From positions 164,826-228,825 of the forward strand of contig BDIU01000139.1 of NCBI GenBank assembly GCA_002118135.1: a stretch of 64,000 nt of DNA, given 5' to 3'. The notes under the pieces were generated by a model that was given only the letters and a program-made list of their open reading frames with translations, was not told the DNA's origin and did not search any database. Origin of the DNA: Trebouxia sp. TZW2008. Its lineage: Eukaryota > Chlorophyta > Trebouxiophyceae > Trebouxiales > Trebouxiaceae. This document shows positions 22,101-33,259 of the stretch, in pieces. Each line of letters starts with the position of its first letter. Position 1 is the first letter of the stretch. The translations under genes and the position numbers were made by a program.

Positions 22101-22640
22101 GTCAGCAGCCCATCTTGTGTCTTGTCCTTTGTCTGCTCAATGTGTATATCTTCCTGTCTGTCCACCAGTCAGTCTGCCTGTCTGTCTGCCTGCCTGCCTG
22201 CCTGCCTGCCTTTCAATGTGCTTGTTCTTAAATATGATTTTGTATGCATCTGTTGATCTGATGTGCATTGTCAGCATGCCCATACACACGCCTGTTGGCC
22301 ATCTGTCTGCGGGTTGGTCTGGTAGGACGCTACCTTGCTGCAGCTGCGGCATGCAATTGTACAACCTTTGCTGAAACAAGACTGCAAGCTGCCTGAAGCT
22401 GCGTGATCAGATTAGACACAAACATGTTCACATGTGCACTCCTGCCGCCGCTTTGCATGACAGACCCAGTCAACCCATTGGTGCATGTCCATGCAGTTGG
22501 GTTTTTTCAACATTGTTGGCATCCCTTTGTTCAAGACCATGGTGGAGCTGTTTCCAGAGTCTCAGCCAATGCTTGATGGCGTCTTGGCAAACTTCCACCA
22601 TTGGGAAGTAGGCACATCTGATGAGGATCTGCCCAAGTAA
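13100..22640 (+). CDS. PAS-PAS-PDEase_I cyclic nucleotide phosphodiesterase, copy B
   Basis: This tandem paralogue of copy A has the same domain order. Coding exons are 13100-13118, 13201-13306, 13398-13560, 13912-14019, 14510-14774, 15107-15258, 15970-16073, 16802-16991, 17519-17674, 18135-18281, 18850-19046, 19625-19895, 20278-20385, 20835-20963, 21402-21497, 22020-22100 and 22497-22640. They total 2436 nt, or 811 aa. Motifs are HNCIHA (534-539), HDYEHGGLN (576-584), KCADIGH (Asp712) and Gln764. The intron after 13306 uses a GC donor. At 19895 the expected donor is not GT: the junction reads CAG-GAATG, and reading through meets a stop at 19917-19919. Either this copy is truncated after the HD motifs, a base is missing in the assembly, or an unusual donor is used. 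Downstream exons keep frame and are not decayed, which favours a functional gene. Confidence 0.82.
14848..15095 (+). repeat. Two decayed copies of the second-PAS exon end
   Basis: Sequences similar to the exon end (encoding LKLPEGQDITLQAL) recur at about 14848-14926, with a stop in place of Gln, and at 14979-15095, open but lacking a donor. Both lie in the intron after exon 14510-14774. A copy of the exon start also lies upstream near 14340-14400. Confidence 0.75.
16202..16991 (+). repeat. About six copies of the coiled-coil exon start in PDE gene B
   Basis: Copies of the coding start (HNQELEQDSADMQQEKAR-like) begin near 16202, 16335, 16460, 16574, 16669 and 16802. Several keep a good CAG acceptor. 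The earlier ones carry stops or are cut short. Only the last is followed by the complete 190-nt exon. Copy A has a single coiled-coil exon at 5963-6155. Confidence 0.8.
18296..18362 (+). repeat. C-rich polypyrimidine tract
   Basis: A nearly pure C/T stretch follows the donor at 18281 in PDE gene B. It is simple sequence in an intron. Confidence 0.8.
18682..19046 (+). repeat. Duplicated exon start before the QFDIFGF exon of PDE B
   Basis: A copy starting at 18682 matches the real exon starting at 18850 (168 bp apart) for about 90 bp, including [14 protein letters not shown]. It then diverges. The second copy is the complete 197-nt exon, equal in length to that of copy A. Confidence 0.8.
22143..22212 (+). 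repeat. (CTGT/CTGC)n microsatellite
   Basis: This is the complementary sense of the GACA/GGCA array in copy A, in a different intron (22101-22496) of copy B. Confidence 0.9.
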
Positions 22641-23831
22641 GCTGCCAGTCTTTGAAGGCAGTTTTGTGCACCATGCCTGGTCAGCGCACAGGGCTGGCAT
22701 GCTGCCCTTTTGTGACACGCCAGCTCAGCAATTGTCACACTGGCAACATTGCACTCTGCCGGTCTTCAGAAAGTGGAAAGAGGGCTGAGCAGATACATGA
22801 CAGAGCCATTTTGCTTTTATGCTTGCACCAACACTGGAAAACATGCTACAAGCACGACACATAACGAGCTGTGTCGATTCTGGGTCACTGTCAGTGTAGC
22901 ATGCAATATGACGTCCACCTTAGAGTTTCTGCTAGTCTTTGCACTCTGAATGAGAAAAAAGCTCATCTCTGGCACCGTACCTGTCCTGCTTTTTATCCTT
23001 TAAGCACTGTCCCAACACCACTTTGTGTGTCATCTTTTCTATCAGCAGCATTGGTCCCTGGCCGTTCAACAAAGCTTACTCAGTAGTGTGACTCTGTATA
23101 TTTGCTTTATGTCCAATTATGATAAACGCTCGGTCAGAAACGCTCTGTAATGACAGCCTTGTTTGATATGCCTGTGTCCTTAGGCTGGCAGCAGCTTGAA
23201 GCACCATGCTTGATTTATGTGAAGCCTAATGAGTCAAGCTTGCGGATGAAGCATAATTGCAAATGCATATGCAAGCCGTGCCACAATGCACATGTGCATG
23301 CAACCAGACAACGACGTGCATTGCATGTACCAGCAGCACAGAGTCTTTTGGTTGCCTGATTGCATATGCATGATAGTATCACTGAGCCTTCAAGTTGCAG
23401 TGCCTTTTTCCGCTTGTTGATTGAGAGTCTGCACACTCGAGCACTGACGAGTTAAAAAGGCTGGTGGGCCTATCTATCTCGGCCAGAAAGAGAGAGAGAG
23501 AGGTTTTACATCCTTTAGCCAGCCAACAAGTCTGATCGGATGTGTTGGGGTAAAATCCCCAACATCTTTCTCAATTCAATGTTCATTTGGACTGTCAAAC
23601 ACTGTCAAGGGTCGCATCATGATTTGCAGAGAGTCTGACGGTCTAACGTAAGAGCAAAAACCGTAACCGTAAGGGTTCAAGGTTCACAATGCAAGCTAGG
23701 ATGACATCATTTTGCGATTCGCTAAGCTAGCGCGGGTCGCGCGCAACAGCCGTGCTAAGCGCTTTCTGTACAACGTGTTCTTGGCAGCTCGCTCTGGTGG
23801 CGCAGCTGTTGCTCGACGGTCTGCCCAGCAG
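22641..23831. other. Intergenic interval, PDE B to SRPBCC gene
   Basis: This is mostly the presumed 3' UTR of PDE B. It holds a possible TGTAA poly(A) signal at about 23146, a GA run at 23488-23504, one copy of a short dispersed repeat, and a small hairpin (TGTTGGGG and complement, 23543-23564). CpG content rises from about 23640. I see no gene. Confidence 0.5.
23488..23545 (+). repeat. Short dispersed repeat, copy 1
   Basis: The stretch shares CTTTAGCCAGCCAACAAGTC and flanking GA-rich sequence with 25131-25190. One copy is intergenic and the other intronic. Confidence 0.7.
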
Positions 23832-24060
23832 ATGACCTGTGTCCCTGACACCAGCATCCTATTGAGAAGCTGTGCTGGGAACAAGCCTTTTTCATCTGCA
23901 CGGGCTGGTCGGTCGCAGGCGTTGTCCAGAGCTTGTGGCGAGTCGAGTTATCGACGAAGCAGTGAGCAAGGGACTCTTCTGGCCACAGACTATACAAAGA
24001 CACAAAACAACAGACGTTCTCGGAAAACTCGCGCTCCTCAGGCTGCTGCGTCAGGATGGG
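23640..24060. promoter_or_regulatory. CpG-rich island at the start of the SRPBCC gene
   Basis: CpG is dense across the presumed promoter, 5' UTR and first exon. It drops away in the introns that follow. Confidence 0.5.
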
Positions 24061-27000
24061 ATGGTAAGCATGCTCGTGTATATGCACGCACTGATCGTTT
24101 TGCATGCAAATCAGACCAGGCATGGGTGCCCTCCTCTGTCTGCCTTGTGTGTGATCATGCACCGAGAGAAAGACATGCAGCAGCAGTAGCAAGCTGCATT
24201 TTGCATGTCTCCTCGGTTGCTGGGGACATTGTAAATTTTGCTGAACAGAACATTTGCTGGTTGTGCAGCCGCAGTAGACCCAGGCATCAAGGACGTCAGG
24301 GTCTTTCAGACAGACCACCTCCAGAAAAGGCGAATCTTTGCAGAAGTCAGGGTGCATGCCAGTGTAGATCAAGTCTGGCGTGTCATCACAGACTATGACC
24401 ACTTGGCAGATTTTGTCCCAAACCTTGTCAGTAGCGAGCGCCTGCCGTGTGCTATACCTGGCCGCATCCATCTTAGGCAGCTGGGATGTAGTCAGTCGAT
24501 CTTCTGGCGCCTTGAAGCAGAAGCTGTGCTGGAATGTGTAGAGGTGCAGAAAACAATGGGTGCAAAGGAGCTCAAGTTCAAGGCCATAGAGGGTGACTTC
24601 AAGGCAAGAACAACTGGGAAGCTGCATTGAAAACCTTCTCAGATTTTTAATGCACAATCACATCACATATTCCAACTACCGAGTGTGCATCAACAATGAG
24701 CACACTCGGACATCCAATTCTGTTCACAGGTCTACTTGGTCTGCATTACGTATGTGTGTGTTTGTGTGCATGCATGCATGCATTGCTTTGATATGTCAGG
24801 AGTTCAACAAGTCGCCAAGTATGGTGCTGGTGATTGCAGGAATACAGTGGCTCTTGGACTGTGGAGCCAGATCCTTCAGCGCACACTGCAACACTGCTCA
24901 GATATGAAATCAGCCTTGAACCAAAGCTCTCCATTCCGTCAGCCATTGTGACCTGCGTTGTGAAGGCAGGATTGCCATCCAACATGATGGCGATGGTTAA
25001 AAGAGCAGAGCAGGTCAGTTGTCACCCACACACAGACATGCTGCAATCATCGCACCAATGCTCTTACTGCACACAATCTAAATCTGCCCTTTGTTGTGCA
25101 TCAGCAATGCTGGCGGCATGGCGCTAACAGGAAGAGCGAGAGAGCCATTTACACGCTTTAGCCAGCCAACAAGTCTGATTGTATGTGCCACATAGCGGCA
25201 ACAGTGCTTGTGCTGTTCGTTGTGCAGCAGTGTCAGCCTCTGCTGACGTTGCGGAAACACAATAGCAGGCTGCATGCATTGCAGTCGAGGCCTGCAGAAG
25301 CACATGGATTGCATGCTAGTTGTGATGACTCTTGTTGTACATTGTCCGCTGAAGCAGGTCTGTTGTGCATGCACAGCACCATTTGAGCAAGGGCTAGACA
25401 GCACTTGTTTCTACAGGTTGCTGAGATGAGGCGCAAGTTTCCCCTCTTTTCAGCATCAGCAATTGAGGAGTTGGTCGTAATGCCATGGCACACAGCTGTT
25501 GCGCAAGAGCCAGCAGAAAGGCTACCTGCTGCTGGTCCATCCAGGTCCATCTGTGATGTCATCCCATCTATCACAGGCAAGTTGCCAGCGACACTGCCGC
25601 TGGTTTGGCTTTCAACATTTCAATATGGTCCAGCACTGACAGCAACTAGGCGCGTTATGTCAGCTGATCACTGTCTTTTTTCAGTTGTCTTGGTCAGCAC
25701 ACATGAATTCCATTGAAAGCTGCTGCCTATATGCAAGCCAGTTAGTCAATGCCTGCCAACTGACCAAGTGGTGTCATCAGCAAGCTCAAATCTCCACGTG
25801 TTGTGTGCAAGCTCGTCGGTCCATTTGCTGTGTAAGGCTGCACTTGTTCCGCAGCTGCACAGGCCTGACTGGCAACCCTTCTTCAGCAGTGAACATGCAT
25901 ACAGCATCTCTAGCCAGTAGCCCATGTCACCCATGCCTATCATTGGCCTTACACGGTCTCAATCAACCAACATCTGTGGTGTGCAGAGCCTCAGCAGCGC
26001 CATCAACGACATTACCTGGGACTGATGTCAGTGCCTATACCCAATCAAGCCGCACAAGCAATTGGTCAGGTACAGCTAGTCCCATAACATGCCTAGCAAT
26101 GTCTGACGTGTGCACCTGTAGTATCTAATGCCACACACCATGCTTTGCCCGTCTCTGCATTGCTTCCATTCCAGTGCCTCAAGTCATGCGCTGCTGTGCA
26201 GTGTCCTCAGGGCCTCAGCAGGAAGCCAAGTGACTGCAATGCCTAAGCAGCGCCAGTTTCAGTGCTCCTTGCTATGCTGCAAGCTGCTGGCTGTTGTTTG
26301 TTTGTTTTAATGTTTGTTTGTTTGTTTGTTCTTTTTGGTAGTTGTCAGACAGCCCTGCTCAGCGGTAGCAGGAATGCTGCATTGCACAGCTCAGACACAG
26401 ACACAGGCTTGCACCCCACAAGGTGCTGCTGCAGCAGCTGAATAGACGTCAATTGTGCAAACTTTGGCTTCATCAATGTAGCGAGTGACAGGCAGAGCAG
26501 CCCCTTGTTCTGCCATTGTCAATCGCATTGCTCGCTCCATGTCGCTTCAGTAGCTGAGAAGATGTTGGCGCTGCAGAATCTGTCTTCAGCAAGGCAGCGA
26601 ACGCCAAGCAAAGCAGCCCCCGCAGGCGCTCCTGTGCCTTCTATTTCAGACAGGGTGTGGGGTCGCAGTCCTGACCTTGGTGTCAACTGGAAGTGTGTGA
26701 GTCATGCTTCAGCTGTTACTGAGGTGCATCTGAGGCGGCTGGATGCTGTTGACCAGCTGCACCGGCGGGTTGTTGCCGTTCTTACTGTTGATGCGCCCCC
26801 AGAAGAGGTACAGTGCCCCTCGTCTCGTCATTGCCAGCCACACTGGTTTAATGCTTGTTTGCATTCCAGAGATGAAGCAGTTGATGCATTGAACACTGGT
26901 GCATGTCACAGCTTTCTGAAGTGTGGCAACATACTGTTTGTCCAGTTGACCTCTGAGGCTTCTATCTGTGTTGTTAAGAAAGAAGCCATCATGCCCAACT

Positions 27001-30000
27001 GACTGCAGCTGGCAGCAGCTTTTGTGCACGATTTCAATCTCAAGTCTTGTTTCCCTGTCAATCCCTCCAGAACCTCATCTTTGTGTCTTAGGTGTGGGCA
27101 GTTTTGACTGACTATGAGCGCTTGCCTGAGGTGGTGCCCAATCTAGCTGTATGCGAAAGGATGCAGACGCCTAGCGGCATGTCAAGCAGAGTCACCCGCC
27201 TTAGACAGGTACATTGTACAAGGCCTCCTGATGGTTTGCCTTGTGTCCTGACGTGCAATCAAGGCCATTATGGGCTCCTGATCAAGTTCTTGCTTTGAAA
27301 GCAGTGTGTCCAACTTTGGATGCATCCTACTTGTCTCTACTTGTCTTCTCAAGTTGCGCTTGAAATGGCTGTCCCTCTTTGTCACAGCGTAGTACAACCT
27401 GTATCCAGGCAGTCATCACATAACTCCCTTGTTGTCTTGCATTTGCTGTGAAGACTTTTATATGCACATTGCATTTCCTGCAAGCTCTCAAGCAGAAGTG
27501 ACAGTATAATGCCTTGTTGCAGGTGGGATACAAGCACATGCTGTACATGTCCATGCATGCAGAGGCCGTTGTGGAGCTAGTTGAGAGAGAAAATCAGGAG
27601 GTGCAATTCCGCCAGGTGCAAGGGGACTTCAGCATGCTGCAAGGCAAATTTATGCTGCAGGAGGCACAGTCAGAGGTATGGTAACTGCTATATGAGCAAA
27701 ATCCTTATTGTGCTCTGTTTATATTGATTGAGTCTGGGGTTGAGTGCATATATGACTCCCTGGTGTGCCCCTATGACAACAGTGGTACATTGCTTGATCT
27801 CTTCTAAGGGGCATGAACCCATATGTCTATCATTCCTTGTTCCTGTGGTCATGATTGTTGCATGCAGTAATCCTGAGGCCCTGTCCTGCTAGGCATACGC
27901 GATACTGGCCATTCAAGTCTAGCATGGGTAACGAGATGCCTGAGCTGATCATGCAGACACCCTGGTCGTTACTGACTGTTGCTGGAAGTGCACCGTTGAG
28001 CAGGTTGTTGCTTGTTGCGTGCTTAGTGTGACGCAGAAGCTGATCATGCAGACACTCTTGTGTTCTGTGAAAGAGTTCGGAGTTGTATTGCTGAGCAGAT
28101 TGCACTCTGTTGCAGAAGCGCAGTCTGAATGGGAGGAGTGTCAGCAGGCAGCAAACACACCTCAAGTATGCTGTGGAGGTCCAAATACCTAGGGGCCCTT
28201 TGCGGCTGCTGGGCCTTGTAGAGCCCATCATAGAACGAATGGTATATGAAGATCTGCCAATGAATCTTGGAGCCATCAAGCAGCGGTGAGTGAATCATTT
28301 GTTGGCATTTCCTCAGCTTTGACAGCTCTGCGTTGTTGCTGTGCCGTGTCAACTACATTCTGTGCGTTGATGCTATGCGCGCCATCTTTCTTATTTTGTA
28401 AGCGTCGCTGTAGTACTTGATTTGAGAGCTCATTGCAGCTGTCTTGCCACAATGAGTCCTACGAAACATGAGGATTTCGTATTTCTAGGCATGCCATATC
28501 AGTCACAGTACTACAGTTGACTTTGGGATTGCTGGTCATTACAGTTAGCAATGTTCCTGCAGGGTTGAGGAAAATCAGCAGCGGAGGAAAGTGCAAGAGC
28601 TAGAGGCTCATGGCGATTTGCAGAAGGCGGCAGCCCTGAAGCGCCACCTTGACACACCGCCTGATGCACAGCTGCAGAGCAACATCACCAGCCTTGCAGT
28701 GGAGCTGGACAGATGCTATGGCAGCACCAAGAGAATGCCCACTAGAGCGCAGATCAGAGCAGACAACAGGCAAGCTTCTGCTGCTGCACATCTCCGTTGC
28801 TGTCACACTCCTCATCTGGTTAACGCCGCACGACTCACCTGTGCTGCTTTCACAAAGCTCATCTCGCCTTTGCTGCATAGTTTGTGGGGCAAAGGACCAT
28901 TTAGCGTGCGTCAAAATTGTACAGGATGCAAGTGTGAGCAGCTGTCAAGGTATCGGCATTGAGCATCTTTGTTTGGGTGTGTTGTCAGGAGCTATGGCAG
29001 TGTTAGGCAACGCACACTGCATGGCAAAGAGAATGAGCTGGCCATTGTTTTTGGCAAATGAATCAGGGTCAAACATGCTGCATAAGCTGCAGTTTCACGA
29101 CCACCAGCATGCAACACAACAACGCTGCAGCTGCACTGGGCGCCTGATTGAGTTCATGCATGCTCCAGTTGTCCTTGCCTGTCTATTTACAGATGCATTC
29201 AATTGGCTATCAGGAATCACCTCCTCAAATCAACATAGCAGACGATTATGGTGCAGAGCAACGCCGATTGCACTGCTGCAACCCCATTGTGGTTCTGTAA
29301 GTCTAATGTACCAACATGTCCATTCATATGTGCACTTCAAGCTGATAAAGCCAGTTTCCATGCAGGGGCTATTTGGAAAGGGCAATCAATGCACATGGGG
29401 GCTTTGGGGCAGTGGCAGCACTGATTGGTTGGGAGATGGCTTACATTCCCAAAAGGCCAAGAGGGTACTGGGATTCAGTTGAAAACATCAGGTCCGAGGT
29501 TGATGAGTTTACGCAAGCCCACGGTTTACTACCGGGCACCGTACCACAATTGAGAGATGTGAGAGCAGCAGACAGGTACATTTGCACCTTTTTGCGTGTG
29601 TTGCCTTGTGTGCAGGCGCTCAGCAACATGCACATCAGCACATGCAGCGCATCGTTGTGCCGGATGTATTCAGACTGCTTGCATCAGCAAACGCATCTAA
29701 TGCTTGAGCCATGAAACTGTTTTCAGCAATCAGGCTGCTTGTCTGTTGGGTTTGATTTGCATAGGACTGTTTTCATGGGTCAAAAAGCTTTGCAGGGTCA
29801 AACATGTTTGTGTAAGCGCGTGCCACGGCAAGGTTTATGCTGATTTACAGGGCTGACTTAGCGCGTGCCATTGAGAAGTGGGGTGGGGTGACTCATCTTG
29901 CTGCACACCTGCGATATGGTGTTGCACCTCGGGTAACAGGCGTGAGGCAATCTCCAGTCAAGCATGATCAGGAGGCTGTACCGAGTGGCCAGGATGATGT

Positions 30001-30265
30001 CAGCAATCAGTCTGGAACGATCTGCATCCGGGCAATGCCTGCGTTTGAAAGGGTGCGCGCTGTTGCCACAGCAAGGCTTCAAAAGGCGAGGCCAGAGCAG
30101 TCAGACAGCAGACAGGCTGTGGATGAAGTGCCAAGTAAACCTGCCCGTCCTGCAGATGTGAGTGAGCGAGAGAAGCAGCCAATTGTCCACTCTAAGAGAA
30201 GAATATCACTCAGACACAAGACACCGAAACTGCCCAGCATGAGAACAGAGATTGATGGCTGGTGA
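23832..30265 (+). CDS. Chloroplast-type protein with two SRPBCC/cyclase-like domains
   Basis: The model encodes 809 aa from exons 23832-24063, 24269-24603, 24840-25013, 25417-25576, 26551-26807, 27092-27208, 27523-27675, 28116-28285, 28563-28769, 29366-29575 and 29851-30265. The first exon is rich in Ser and Arg like a plastid transit peptide. Two SRPBCC (polyketide cyclase/COQ10-like, START-fold) domains follow at about residues 79-247 and 345-530. Both contain a VWxVxTDYxxLxxxVPNL motif, and such folds bind hydrophobic ligands. The C-terminal part has a duplicated AI..HGG / AIEKWGG motif and a basic tail. From memory, the layout resembles the plant two-domain cyclase/dehydrase proteins of the At5g08720 type; the ligand is unknown. 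Introns after 24603, 25576 and 28769 start with GC. The join 25576-26551 keeps frame, but an extra linker exon is possible. Confidence 0.8.
25131..25190 (+). repeat. Short dispersed repeat, copy 2
   Basis: This matches 23488-23545 over about 58 bp, with an identical 24-base core at 25156-25179. It lies in an intron of the SRPBCC gene. Confidence 0.7.
26297..26332 (+). repeat. (TTTG)n microsatellite
   Basis: About eight TTTG units with one interruption lie in the linker intron of the SRPBCC gene. Confidence 0.9.
27938..28115 (+). repeat. About 100-bp tandem duplication before an acceptor
   Basis: The block starting AGCTGATCATGCAGACAC occurs at about 27938 and 28038, and TTGAGCAG/CTGAGCAG follows in each. 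The unit ends at the acceptor of exon 28116-28285. Confidence 0.65.
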
Positions 30266-30965
30266 ACTGCTGAAAGCATTTTGGCTTTCTAGATGAATGA
30301 ATCCTTCAGTTTTTTGAGTTGCGCTGGGGCGCAGTGTCTGCACCCCGTGTTCTGTATTTGAACTGTTTGAGCTTAGTGCAGCACTGTCTCTGATAGTTTT
30401 GACAGGCACTATTGCTATGTTTCTGACAACAGCAGGTTCTGTCACTGTACAGTATAAACATGAATGTCGTAAGACCACATGTGTTGGCAAAATTAGTTGC
30501 ACTCGCTTCAAATTCCTGACAAGCTCTCGGGATATGATGAATGGTCGGATCCTGCGACATTCAGCACGATTTGCACGCACGCTGCATGCTCCAGTACACC
30601 TCTGGCCAACCTGAAGATCTCTGGCCAGCAGCAGACTGGCATGCTCTGCGACACGCGGCTCAGCAAAGCTGAGTGTTGCGCACAACAACGCATCCTGTGT
30701 CTGGCATAGCTGCTGATGAGTTGCGTGCTTTGGCGACATTGCGGGGCACGCGCAAGACACACACACAGCACAAAGCCTCTATGCAAGAAATCTAAATCCA
30801 GTCAAGTCTCGAGGGTCAGGTTGTGATTCTGCTATTGGCGAAAGCGATATGGTTACCAACGCAAAACCTGGTTCGTCGTAGCGGAAAGCAGTTGGGTCGT
30901 GCGGGTCAAGTCCGACGCCAACAGGTCTTCGGTGACAATCCGCGTTCCCTTGGCAGCTTGAAATC
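30266..30965. other. Intergenic interval, SRPBCC gene to LHCI gene
   Basis: I see no gene here. CpG content rises towards the LHCI start codon, and the right half is probably its promoter and 5' UTR. Confidence 0.5.
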
Positions 30966-31340
30966 ATGGTCGCGTTCGCTCTGCACAGCAGCAGTCTGCT
31001 GGCATCGAAATCAGCTATTGCCGGCAAAAATGTCAGGAGCTCACGGGTAGCTCGGCCACAGGTGCTTAAACTTTCCTCAGCCATAAAATTTCCATCCACC
31101 ATCTTCTTGATACAGAATATCGACGGCAGTCGCTGGCATGCTTGCAGGCGATCAGGGTCGGCGTCGTTGCCCAAGCTGGTGCGCCCCAGGGCGGCAGTCC
31201 CACCGGTTCCACTGGCATTGGTCCCAAACGGCCGTTGTGGCTACCAGGTAGCAAGGTCCCCGACCACCTCAAGGGCGAGCTGCCCGGAGACTATGGGTTC
31301 GATCCCTTGAAGCTGGGGGCAAGCCCTCAAGCACTTGCAT
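30840..31340. promoter_or_regulatory. CpG-rich island at the start of the LHCI gene
   Basis: CpG is dense from about 120 bp before the start codon through the end of coding exon 2. It then falls sharply. Confidence 0.5.
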
Positions 31341-33259
31341 GGTATGAGCCCAGTCGCAAGCTGTTTTTTGGGGCTTAGAACAGTTTGAACAGCATCTGCC
31401 GCTAGACTACTGGGTGCAAAGATCAGCATACAGCCACCACATGCTGCTGCTTGTATGCAGGTACCAACAAGCAGAGCTAGTACATTCCAGATTTGCCATG
31501 ACTGCTGTGGCTGGCATTTTGATCCCATCGGTATGCCTCTTATTGAAATTTGAAACATGACCGGCTGAATCTTCAGCAACACAGTTCTTTGTGATCAGCT
31601 GAAATTTGCATTGCCCTGATGTGCTGTTGTTTCTTGCAGATCTTGACAAAACTTGGAATCCTCAATGTCCCTGAATTCTTTGACGCTGGCAAGGTGTCAA
31701 TTCAGAATTCCTTTGCACCATTCAGTAAGTAGCCAACTCAGGCTGATACCTGCAGCAGTTGCTGCTGACATTCACTTGACTACGTCTTTGCCAGCCATCC
31801 TCGCTGCAAGCAGAAACTATGCATTATCAATCACTACAAGGCATTGCAATTGATCATGCTTTTGCCAGCGTTTACTATGCACTCAAATGCGCCTGTGACC
31901 TGTGTCAAGACCAATGCCATAATCACTCCATCCATCACCAACAGCTTGCAACACACAGGCCGTGCGCACTCTCCTGTTTGCACAGTGCTCTCGTAACAAG
32001 CTTATCTCTTGTCAAAGGATGCCATTCATTAACCCATTTGCCTTGCGCACTCTCATGTTTGCCTAGTGCTCTCATAAGAACCTTTTCTCTTGTGGAAGAT
32101 CGCCATTCATCAACGCATCAGCTTTGCAGGCACCCTGTTGGTGGTACAGTTCTTCTTGTTTGGATGGGTAGAGGGCAAGAGGTGGATGGACTACAGGAAG
32201 CCCAACAGCCAAGCAGAGCCAGGATCATTCCTAGGTCTAGAGGGTGGCTTCAAGAGGCAAGACAACGGCTACCCCGGTGGTCCATTCTTCGACCCCCTTG
32301 GCTTCTCCAGGTAATGATAACGAGTGGTAGATTGCATGTTTCAGCAAAGGCGCTGGGCGTATGTGGCATAGGACCTGTCTTGCCAGGTCGCTGTCTCCAA
32401 GTAGTTCCAGCATGCAGGTCTTTCAGTGATATCTAGAGCATGAGTCATCTGACCATGCACTTTTTGCTGCAAACTTTCACTTACTTGCATCCTGACTGAT
32501 GCAACAGTTGAGACATTAGGCAGCTTGAGTATCATTCAGATTGGATGCTTGAAGCCTGCTATACCTGACTGCTGACCCTGGCACATTACATCTTTGCGAA
32601 GTTGTGCTAACTGAATGCATGCAAAGTGTGAGCTGGTCATACTGAGAGTAACAGGGGAGTGAAACATGGCATCAGCACAGCTTGTGTTATGTTGCCCGTT
32701 ATTGTGTTCTGCATCAGTCTATAGCAAATGGGAATGCTCTGGTTCTGCAGAGGAGATGAGGCAAGCTTGTACGACTACAAAGTGAAGGAGGTCAAGAATG
32801 GACGCCTAGCTATGCTTGCATTCCTTGGGTTTAATGCACAGTATCTTGCTACAGGTATGCACACAAAAGCAGTACACTTAATTTGTTGGCGTTGCAGACC
32901 CCAAGTGACTCTGAAGTCTTGAGTCTTGTTTCCCTGTGCCTGCCGTGTTGCCTGCCTGCATGCCGTGTTGCATGCCCGTGCGTGATCACCATGGCACGGC
33001 AACAGTCATCATCATTCACACTCTAGCAGACTAGCGACGCAGCAGATCTTGTCAAAGCATATCAGCTTACTTGTATCTTGATCATGTCTTTCGATGCAAT
33101 CTGACAAGTCTCAAGTTATGTAGCAACAACCCCTTTGCTCTGGTGTTTACAGGCAAGGGACCCATTGACAACCTGGTTGACCATTTGGCAAACCCAGCAG
33201 CCATCAACTTCACCACAAACGGAGTTTCCCTGCCAGGCATCCCATACATGCAGCCATAG
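30966..33259 (+). CDS. Photosystem I light-harvesting chlorophyll a/b-binding protein
   Basis: This LHCI-type antenna protein binds chlorophyll and carotenoid in the thylakoid membrane and passes energy to photosystem I. Exons are 30966-31046, 31148-31341, 31461-31530, 31640-31724, 32130-32310, 32751-32854 and 33153-33259, giving 273 aa. The N-terminus looks like a stroma-targeting peptide. The LHC fingerprint includes [11 protein letters not shown], first-helix motif ELVHSRFAM (Glu97, His100, Arg102), a middle helix with a Glu (about 144-165), and third-helix motif EVKNGRLAM (217-225). Short loops and the DPLGFSRGDE segment suit Lhca rather than Lhcb. His100 in the first helix is the ordinary chlorophyll ligand, whereas the red-shifted Lhca3/Lhca4 types have Asn there. 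I cannot assign a specific LHCA number. A TGTAA poly(A) signal lies about 150 nt downstream. Confidence 0.93.
31964..32129 (+). repeat. 81-bp tandem duplication before an LHCI acceptor
   Basis: Two units beginning GCGCACTCTC start at 31964 and 32045. Each carries TCTCTTGT and GCCATTCAT blocks. The array ends at the acceptor of exon 32130-32310. Confidence 0.75.

Noticed and set aside
23755..24657. A 300-codon open frame on the minus strand
   Set aside because: It is the antisense shadow of the SRPBCC transit-peptide and domain exons, which have clear family similarity on the plus strand.
28649..29482. A 277-codon open frame on the plus strand
   Set aside because: It runs through an intron in a frame different from the SRPBCC exons at both ends. 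The exons with correct phase explain the coding signal.
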